From Andeanibacterium sp035497315 (GTDB lineage: Bacteria; Pseudomonadota; Alphaproteobacteria; Sphingomonadales; Sphingomonadaceae): DNA of 64,000 nucleotides. A program made the translations under genes and the position numbers. The stretch is from NCBI GenBank assembly GCA_035497315.1, contig DATJDU010000002.1, forward strand, positions 1 through 64,000, given 5' to 3'. Each line of letters opens with the position of its first letter. Within the stretch, counting starts at the first letter, position 1. Below, in pieces: positions 59,209-64,000 of this stretch. The notes under the pieces are model-generated. The model worked only from the letters and a program-made list of their open reading frames with translations, did no database searches and was not told the origin of the DNA.

Positions 59209-60234
59209 CTAGCTCAGCAAATGCCCCGCGCCGTCGCGCTTGGTGTCGAGATAGCGCTGGTTGTGCGGATTGGCGGGCAATTGGTGGGGCACGCGCTCGG
59301 CCACATGAACTCCGGCGGCTGACAGCGCGGCGACCTTTTCCGGATTGTTCGTCATCAGCCGCACGGTGGATATGCCCAGCAGTTCCAGCATCCGGGCGGC
59401 AGTGGCGAAATCGCGGGCCTCTTCGGGAAAGCCCAGCCGGCGGTTCGCCTCCAGCGTGTCGAAGCCCTGATCCTGCAGGCGATAGGCCTTGAGCTTGTTG
59501 ACCAGCCCGATGCCGCGCCCTTCCTGCCGCAGGTATAGCAATACGCCCCAGCCGCCGCCCTGCGCCTCATGCGCCATGGCGTGGAGCGCGGCATGGAGTT
59601 GCGGCCCGCAATCGCATTTGAGGCTGCCGAGGATATCGCCGGTCAGGCATTCGGAATGGAGCCGCACGAGCGGCGGGCGATCGCCATTCTGCTGGCCGAT
59701 CACCAGCGCGACATGTTCGCGCAGATCGTCGGCACTGCGAAAGGCCACGATCTGTGCATCCTCGCAGGCGGCGACGGGCAGCCGCGCACGGGTGGCGATG
59801 GAAAGCTGCCCGGCATCTGCCAGTGCGGTAATGTCGGCGGGGGCGACCGGCTGCGCTTCCCCCGCATTGTCGGGAGCCACCAGAAAGGCCGGAAGAATCC
59901 CGGCGATCCGCGCCAGTTCCAGCGCGGCGGCCGCCGCCTCTCGCCAATCGAGATGTTCGGCCAGGAACGGGCCCTTCAGCGGCGCGGAAAGGTCCAGCGA
60001 AGGGTCGGCAATCGGCAGGGCGGCGGCCAGGTCGAAAGCCTCTGCCCCGCGCATCAGCACCGGCGCATGGGGCTCTGCCGCCTCGCGCTGGTTGGCGAGT
60101 TTGAGCGTGGCCGCGCGCGCGGCGGAAATCAGCATCAGGCGCGAAGAGGCCCCCGGCGCGACGGCGGTTTCCACCGGCAGCAGCACCGGCGCGCCCTCCA
60201 TCGCCAGCGGCCAGCCATGGCGCAGCGCGTCCAC
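59209..60234 (-). CDS. ribA: GTP cyclohydrolase II with N-terminal extension
   Basis: First step of riboflavin synthesis. 341 residues if started at the GTG at 60234; the true start is uncertain (an ATG at 60201, or a codon closer to xthA, are open). The C-terminal 200 residues are the catalytic domain with zinc cysteines in LHSECLTGDILGSLKCDCGPQL, YLRQEGRGIGLVNKLKAY and RLMTNNPEKVAAL. The first 140 residues (AMEGAPVLLPVETA, LMRGAEAFDLAAALPIADPSLDL) have no DHBP-synthase motifs; similar extensions exist in other alphaproteobacterial RibA. It follows xthA closely on the same strand. Confidence 0.9.
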   Translation of the reverse strand: MDALRHGWPLAMEGAPVLLPVETAVAPGASSRLMLISAARAATLKLANQREAAEPHAPVLMRGAEAFDLAAALPIADPSLDLSAPLKGPFLAEHLDWREAAAAALELARIAGILPAFLVAPDNAGEAQPVAPADITALADAGQLSIATRARLPVAACEDAQIVAFRSADDLREHVALVIGQQNGDRPPLVRLHSECLTGDILGSLKCDCGPQLHAALHAMAHEAQGGGWGVLLYLRQEGRGIGLVNKLKAYRLQDQGFDTLEANRRLGFPEEARDFATAARMLELLGISTVRLMTNNPEKVAALSAAGVHVAERVPHQLPANPHNQRYLDTKRDGAGHLLS

Positions 60235-60269
60235 GGCCTGCGCTGCCCGGCGCGAAGGGGAGGCTGCCG

Positions 60270-61064
60270 TCAGAGCGAGAACTCCGTGATCAGCGGCACA
60301 TGGTCGCTCGGCTTGTCCCAGTCGCGCGCAGCTTCCAGCACGGAATGGGCAATGGCCTGCCTCGCCAGCTCGGGCGAAGCCCACATATGGTCCAGCCGGC
60401 GGCCGCGATCGTTGGCCTTCCAATCCGGCGACCGATAGCTCCACCAGCTGTAATAGCGTTCGGGCGCCTTGATCAGTTCACGCCCGATATCCACCCAGCC
60501 ATGCGCATCCTTGAAACGCTGCAGGGTTTCCACCTCGATCGGGGTGTGGCTGACCACCTTGAGCAATTGCTTGTGATTCCACACGTCGCATTCGAGCGGG
60601 GCGACATTGAAATCGCCCACGATCAGGGTCGGCCGGTCCACCGTGTCGGCCCAGCGGGTCATCCGCTCGAAGAAATCGAGCTTCTGCCCGAACTTGCGAT
60701 TGATCGTGCGATCCGGCTCGTCTCCGCCAGCCGGAATATAGACATTCTCGAGAATCATGCCCTGCCCCGGGCCGAGCAGTTCCACGCCCACATGGCGGGC
60801 CTCGCCATTGTCCTGCCAGTCATGCCGGGAAAATTCGCGCAAGGGTATGCGGCTGACCGTGGCGACGCCGTGATAGCCCTTCTGCCCATGGATCGCGCGA
60901 TGGGTATAGCCCAGCGCGTCGAATGCCTTGTGCGGGAAGCTTTCTTCGATCGTCTTGATTTCCTGCAGGCAGAGTACGTCGGGCGCCTCTTCCAGCAGAA
61001 AGCGTTCGACGATCGGCATGCGCAGGCGCACCGAATTGATGTTCCAGGAAGCGATCTTGACCAT
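60270..61064 (-). CDS. xthA: Exodeoxyribonuclease III
   Basis: AP endonuclease and 3'-5' exonuclease of base-excision repair. 264 residues from the ATG at 61064 (the standard start MVKIASWNINSVRLR). Motifs LCLQEIKT with the metal Glu, YIPAGGDEPDRTINRK, IVGDFNVAPLECDVWN (GDFN), RLDHMWASPEL (DH) and the C-terminal SDHVPLITEF. No clear Shine-Dalgarno is present before the ATG. Confidence 0.96.
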   Translation of the reverse strand: MVKIASWNINSVRLRMPIVERFLLEEAPDVLCLQEIKTIEESFPHKAFDALGYTHRAIHGQKGYHGVATVSRIPLREFSRHDWQDNGEARHVGVELLGPGQGMILENVYIPAGGDEPDRTINRKFGQKLDFFERMTRWADTVDRPTLIVGDFNVAPLECDVWNHKQLLKVVSHTPIEVETLQRFKDAHGWVDIGRELIKAPERYYSWWSYRSPDWKANDRGRRLDHMWASPELARQAIAHSVLEAARDWDKPSDHVPLITEFSL

Positions 61065-61412
61065 GGCCGGGGGAGATAGGGGGGATGGCACGGGGCGGCA
61101 AGGGCGAGGGTGCTTATGCAAGGTGGGGGAGCGGGCTGGCACGGCCCCGGCGGACCTATCGTTCGCCTTGAGCGGCACGGCTGCCGGAATGCAAAAAGAA
61201 AGAACCCTCGTCCCGGGGGCATTGGGACGAGGGTTCCATTTGAGCGTTCGTCACGCTTTACAAGGCAGCTTGCTTGGCGGAGGTCAGGGCAACAGGGGGG
61301 AAACCCTCCTCGCACCGCCTTGTGAAACCGTTTTAGAGCCCTTCAGCTTGCTCCCTCCTGAACGGGCTAAAGCGGTTCATCGCAGGCAGCTATCGGCTTG
61401 TTGTCGAGCCGT
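61065..61412. other. 348-bp gap between xthA and lolA
   Basis: No gene seen. It contains a strong terminator on the lolA side (listed separately) and, at 61326-61377, a long imperfect inverted repeat: ACCGTTTTAGAGCCCTTCAG against CTGAACGGGCTAAAGCGGT with an 11-base loop. That structure would be in the lolA 3' untranslated region, or be a small RNA. No mobile-element features. Confidence 0.55.
61187..61236 (-). terminator. Terminator downstream of lolA
   Basis: Perfect 13-bp inverted repeat GAACCCTCGTCCC (61202-61214) and GGGACGAGGGTTC (61224-61236). On the minus strand it is followed by TTTCTTTTTGC. It stands about 177 bp after the lolA stop. Confidence 0.88.
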
Positions 61413-62078
61413 TTAGCCCGGGCGACGAGTCGTTACGCGAGGGTCGCGCCACTTGAATGTCGAGTCGGGCAGCGCGACTCCATAACGGTGATCGGACAGG
61501 CGCACGGTGGTGCGCTGGTTCTGCGAATCGAGCGCCACCCAGCTGACCAGTTCCATCCCGCCCGGCGCACCCGGCTTCTTCACGAAGATCAGGGTGATCA
61601 CGCCATATTCGGGCTTCTTCGGGTCCTTCACCTCGATGCTGATGATGTCGGGGCTGGAGGTGGGCTGGACCTTGCCGAACTGCGCCACATCGCGCGTGGG
61701 GTCCAGCAATGCGCCCAGCGGCGAATTCTTGATCGGCCAGCGCTGTACCTGCGCCACATCATAGTCGATCATGGTCAGCGAACTGCCATTGCCGACGATC
61801 AGCAGGTTCACGCCCTTTTCGTATTCGAAGCGAATCTTGCCCGGCTGCTTCAGGCTGAGCACACCCTTCACCCGTTGGCCATTTCGGTCGGTCTGGGTGA
61901 AATTCGCCCGGAGCGTGGAGACTGCGCGCAGCGCGCTGACTGCCTGATCCAGCCGCGCATCACTGGCGGCGGCCGCGGGAATGGCGGGGGCGAGTGCCAT
62001 TGCAGGCACGACGAACGCCAGCGCGCCGGCAATTACCGGGCGGATGGCGCTCTTCGAAAATGTGGAGATCATGTTCAT
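61413..62078 (-). CDS. lolA: Outer-membrane lipoprotein carrier LolA-like
   Basis: Periplasmic chaperone that carries lipoproteins from LolCDE to the outer membrane. 221 residues from 62078 (or an ATG two codons later). Signal peptide about residues 1-37 (AGALAFVVPAMALAPAIPAAAA). Mature LolA fold: VSTLRANFTQTDRNGQRVKGVLSLKQPGKIRFEYEKGVNLLIVGNGSSLTMIDYDVAQVQRW and LGALLDPTRDVAQF. LolB is not seen, as is usual in Alphaproteobacteria. Confidence 0.92.
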   Translation of the reverse strand: MNMISTFSKSAIRPVIAGALAFVVPAMALAPAIPAAAASDARLDQAVSALRAVSTLRANFTQTDRNGQRVKGVLSLKQPGKIRFEYEKGVNLLIVGNGSSLTMIDYDVAQVQRWPIKNSPLGALLDPTRDVAQFGKVQPTSSPDIISIEVKDPKKPEYGVITLIFVKKPGAPGGMELVSWVALDSQNQRTTVRLSDHRYGVALPDSTFKWRDPRVTTRRPG

Positions 62079-62141
62079 GCCTCGCCTGTTAGCACGAAGC
62101 CTTGAACTGTGCGTGAATTCCGGAACCGGCCGGAATTCAGC

Positions 62142-62309
62142 TTACTTGATCTTGGCTTCCTTGAACTCGACATGCTTGCGCACGACGGGATCGTACTTGC
62201 GGAAGTTCATCTTCTCGGTCGTGTTGCGCGGGTTCTTCTTGGTCACATAGAAGAAACCGGTGTCGGCGGTGGAGACCAGCCGGATCTTGACGGTTGCGGG
62301 CTTCGCCAT
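62142..62309 (-). CDS. rpmG: 50S ribosomal protein L33
   Basis: 55 residues, read from the ATG at 62309 to TAA at 62142. Translation begins MAKPATVKIRLVSTADTGFF and ends VEFKEAKIK, the standard form with VTKKNPRNTTEKMNFRKYDP. There is no cysteine, so it is the zinc-free (C-minus) form. It lies between lolA and arfB on the same strand, and the 63-bp gap to lolA suggests possible co-transcription. Confidence 0.96.
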   Translation of the reverse strand: MAKPATVKIRLVSTADTGFFYVTKKNPRNTTEKMNFRKYDPVVRKHVEFKEAKIK

Positions 62310-62435
62310 GGCTCTATCCTAAATCTCTGTGATGGCCACAGCGGGCCTAAACAACAAAGCGGCGCACGCGGCACCGCCTTACAGGGGCGGGCCAATGCGG
62401 CAGAAGCACCCAAAAGTCAAGCAGAGTGAGTCAGC

Positions 62436-62846
62436 TTACCAGTCGACCTTGCCGCGCCCGGCCTTCACGCTGCCGCGCTTCTTCTTGGATTGCAGGCGAG
62501 CTTCCTTGCCCACGCGGTTGAGGCGGCTCTTGGCGCGTTTCTTGGGCTCGCGCTGGGCTTCCTCGAGCATTTCGGTCAGCCGCGCCCGGGCATCGGCGCG
62601 ATTCATTTCCTGCGTGCGATAATTGCGCGCGGCGATCACGATCTCGCCCTTCGCATTCATGCGGCTTCCGGCCAGTTCCTTCAGCTGGTGGAACACGGGC
62701 GGCGTAAGGCGCAGCGCATAGACATTCACGCGCAATTGTACGGCGGTGGCGACCTTGTTGACGTTCTGCCCGCCAGGGCCGGAAGCGGCAATGAAGCTTT
62801 CTTCCGCCAAGGCCATGGCGCGGGGAACAAGATCGTCCTCAGTCAT
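62436..62846 (-). CDS. arfB: Peptidyl-tRNA hydrolase ArfB (rescue factor)
   Basis: Rescues ribosomes stalled at mRNA ends without a stop codon. 136 residues. The catalytic GGQ is in FIAASGPGGQNVNKVATAVQLRVN, and the basic C-terminal tail that enters the mRNA channel is clear (KKRAKSRLNRVGKEARLQSKKKRGSVKAGRG). It overlaps the end of the rluA-family gene by eight bases. Confidence 0.95.
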   Translation of the reverse strand: MTEDDLVPRAMALAEESFIAASGPGGQNVNKVATAVQLRVNVYALRLTPPVFHQLKELAGSRMNAKGEIVIAARNYRTQEMNRADARARLTEMLEEAQREPKKRAKSRLNRVGKEARLQSKKKRGSVKAGRGKVDW

Positions 62847-63519
62847 CGTCGCCGGTAAAGCCGAATATGGCGAAATCGGCCGGAAGCGGCGCGCTGGCGG
62901 CGATCGGTTCCTTGCCTTCGCGCTCCAGAAGCAGGGCCGATGCGTGCAGCATGGTCCGCTTCACGCGCGAATCGCGCTTGCCGTAGACCGGATCGCACAC
63001 CAGCGGGAAACCGATTCCCGAGGCGGCATGGACGCGAATCTGGTGCGTACGCCCGGTAACGGGTTTGAACTCCACCAGGGTCACGCCGTTCTGCACCGCG
63101 ATTCGCCGCCAATGGGTGACGGCGGGCTTGCCCTTGCGCGCGGGGATCATACGCCAGCCATCGGCGGCGCTGCTGATCTTGGACAGGGCCAGTTCCACCG
63201 TGCCCTCTTCCTCCGCAACTTCTCCGGCCAGAATGCCCAGATAGGTCTTCTCCACTCGCCGTTCCTCGAAGGCGCGGGAGAAGCGCTTGAGCGCCTTGGG
63301 GTTGCGGGCCAGCAGCAGACAGCCCGACGTATCCATGTCCAGCCGGTGCGCGGGCGCGGGCGGGCGGTGGAAGCCCAGCTTCAGCTCGTCCAGATGATCG
63401 GTAAGCGATTCGCCCCCGGCGCGCGGCTGGTCGAGCGGCAGGCCGCCCGGCTTGTCGATCACCAGCGCTTCGGAATCCTCGAACAGGATACGGTCGGCAA
63501 GGTTCAGCCGCATGGTCAT
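62839..63519 (-). CDS. RluA-family pseudouridine synthase
   Basis: 226 residues without an S4 domain. Catalytic motif HRLDMDTSGCLLLARN with the conserved Asp, then FEERRVEKTYLGIL, and the C-terminal PVTGRTHQIRVHAAS and GFPLVCDPVYG. RNA target (23S rRNA or tRNA) cannot be told; the absence of S4 and the short length suit RluA-type rather than RluC/D. Start overlaps the aminotransferase stop (ATGA). Confidence 0.92.
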   Translation of the reverse strand: MTMRLNLADRILFEDSEALVIDKPGGLPLDQPRAGGESLTDHLDELKLGFHRPPAPAHRLDMDTSGCLLLARNPKALKRFSRAFEERRVEKTYLGILAGEVAEEEGTVELALSKISSAADGWRMIPARKGKPAVTHWRRIAVQNGVTLVEFKPVTGRTHQIRVHAASGIGFPLVCDPVYGKRDSRVKRTMLHASALLLEREGKEPIAASAPLPADFAIFGFTGDDD

Positions 63520-64000
63520 GCCAGGGCTCCCGCGATGCGCCGCATCGCTTCGGCCAGTACCTTGTCGTCAGCGGCAAAGCTGATGCGGAAGCCGTTCTTT
63601 CCGCCAAAGGCGGACGCGGCGACTACCGCCACACCATGATCGAGTAGATGCATTGCCAATCCTTCATCGTCACCGAATCGGTCCATCAAGGCGCTGGCAT
63701 CGATGAAGCAGTAAAAGGCGCCATCGGGCACCGGGGTCGAAAGGCCGGGGATCGCATTGATCGCGCCGACCACCATGTCACGCCGGGCGCGGAAGCGTTC
63801 GCGCCAGTCGGTGAGGAAATCCTGCGGGCCCTCGAAAGCGGCCACCGCAGCGGCCTGGCTGATCGAGGCAGGATTGCCCGAAGTGTGGGATTGCAGCCGG
63901 CCCATGGCGGAAATCAGCCATTCCGGCCCGGTGGCGACACCGATGCGGAAGCCGGTCATCGCGTGGCTTTTCGACACGCCGGAGACGGTGCAGATGCGGT
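63516..64000 (-). CDS. Class I/II aminotransferase, aspartate-type, 5' end outside window
   Basis: C-terminal part of a PLP-dependent fold-type I aminotransferase. The frame is open to the right edge. The PLP lysine is in SGVSKSHAMTGFRIG, followed by SHTSGNPASISQAAAVAAFEGP and VPDGAFYCFIDASAL, and the tail FGGKNGFRISFAADDKVLAEAMRRIAGAL with the Arg that holds the substrate carboxylate. This fits the aspartate/prephenate aminotransferase (AatA-like) group of Alphaproteobacteria. It heads an overlapping series aat-rluA-arfB. Confidence 0.92.
   Translation of the reverse strand, partial: RICTVSGVSKSHAMTGFRIGVATGPEWLISAMGRLQSHTSGNPASISQAAAVAAFEGPQDFLTDWRERFRARRDMVVGAINAIPGLSTPVPDGAFYCFIDASALMDRFGDDEGLAMHLLDHGVAVVAASAFGGKNGFRISFAADDKVLAEAMRRIAGALA

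Overview
The window is a GC-rich, densely coding stretch of bacterial chromosome that reads as an alphaproteobacterium of the order Sphingomonadales (Novosphingobium / Erythrobacteraceae-like). The grounds are a SciP/DUF1153 cell-cycle regulator, a BamF-type lipoprotein after lspA, a di-iron COQ7-type ubiquinone hydroxylase, sucC placed beside etfBA instead of next to sucD, and a petABC operon. This assignment is inference from gene content; there is no rRNA to anchor it. Both edges cut genes: a CtpA-like protease on the left and an aspartate-type aminotransferase on the right.

Layout. 1-2.7 kb: ctpA, a DsbB-like gene, coq7 and a small secreted protein. 2.8-5.3 kb: wecB-wecC, making UDP-ManNAcA. 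5.3-8.5 kb, minus strand: a GFA-fold protein, fabI, a BrkB membrane protein and a DnaJ co-chaperone. 8.7-13.0 kb: pdxH and a CDF metal exporter, a serine hydrolase divergent from a small membrane-anchored protein, and mnmA. 13.1-13.7 kb: a small unknown gene translationally coupled to sciP. 13.9-20.4 kb: a GlsB-type membrane protein and an RND efflux operon followed by a DUF445 gene. 20.4-24.5 kb, minus: a secreted TonB-C-like protein, etfBA and sucC. 24.6-27.7 kb: an IMPase-family phosphatase, an OmpA lipoprotein and a CorC/HlyC-type protein.

27.8-37.4 kb is a long minus-strand block: gpmA-purE-purK-folA-ribF-GNAT-GDPD-ileS-lspA-bamF. 37.5-41.4 kb: tRNA-Thr, a PRC-barrel protein, a small acetyltransferase, a threonine aldolase-like enzyme, a DMT transporter and an epimerase-like protein. 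41.5-48.6 kb: pepN-pgeF, petABC (cytochrome bc1), apt and tRNA-Gly. 49.1-56.4 kb: phaZ, an ABC exporter, an M13 peptidase, uppP and ppk2. 56.5-64 kb: a hot-dog dehydratase-like protein, two small lipoproteins, a beta-helix protein, ribA, xthA, lolA, rpmG, arfB, rluA-family and aminotransferase genes.

Most of this is housekeeping: respiration (petABC, etfAB, sucC), translation (ileS, two tRNAs, rpmG, arfB, mnmA), the envelope (lspA, bamF, lolA, uppP, wecBC) and cofactors (pdxH, ribA, ribF, folA). I found no convincing defence island, prophage, CRISPR array, transposase or biosynthetic cluster. The most interesting signals are small: a REP-type palindromic element sitting in frame inside ileS beside a patch of unusual codon usage; a 19-bp perfect terminal inverted repeat bounding a 145-bp element that overlaps the ppk2 stop codon; an RND pump with an enlarged, hydrophobic mid-protein insertion; a GDPD-like protein lacking a catalytic histidine; a possible self-masking ribosome binding site; and several perfect palindromes upstream of genes, two with CtrA-like half sites in a window that also carries sciP.
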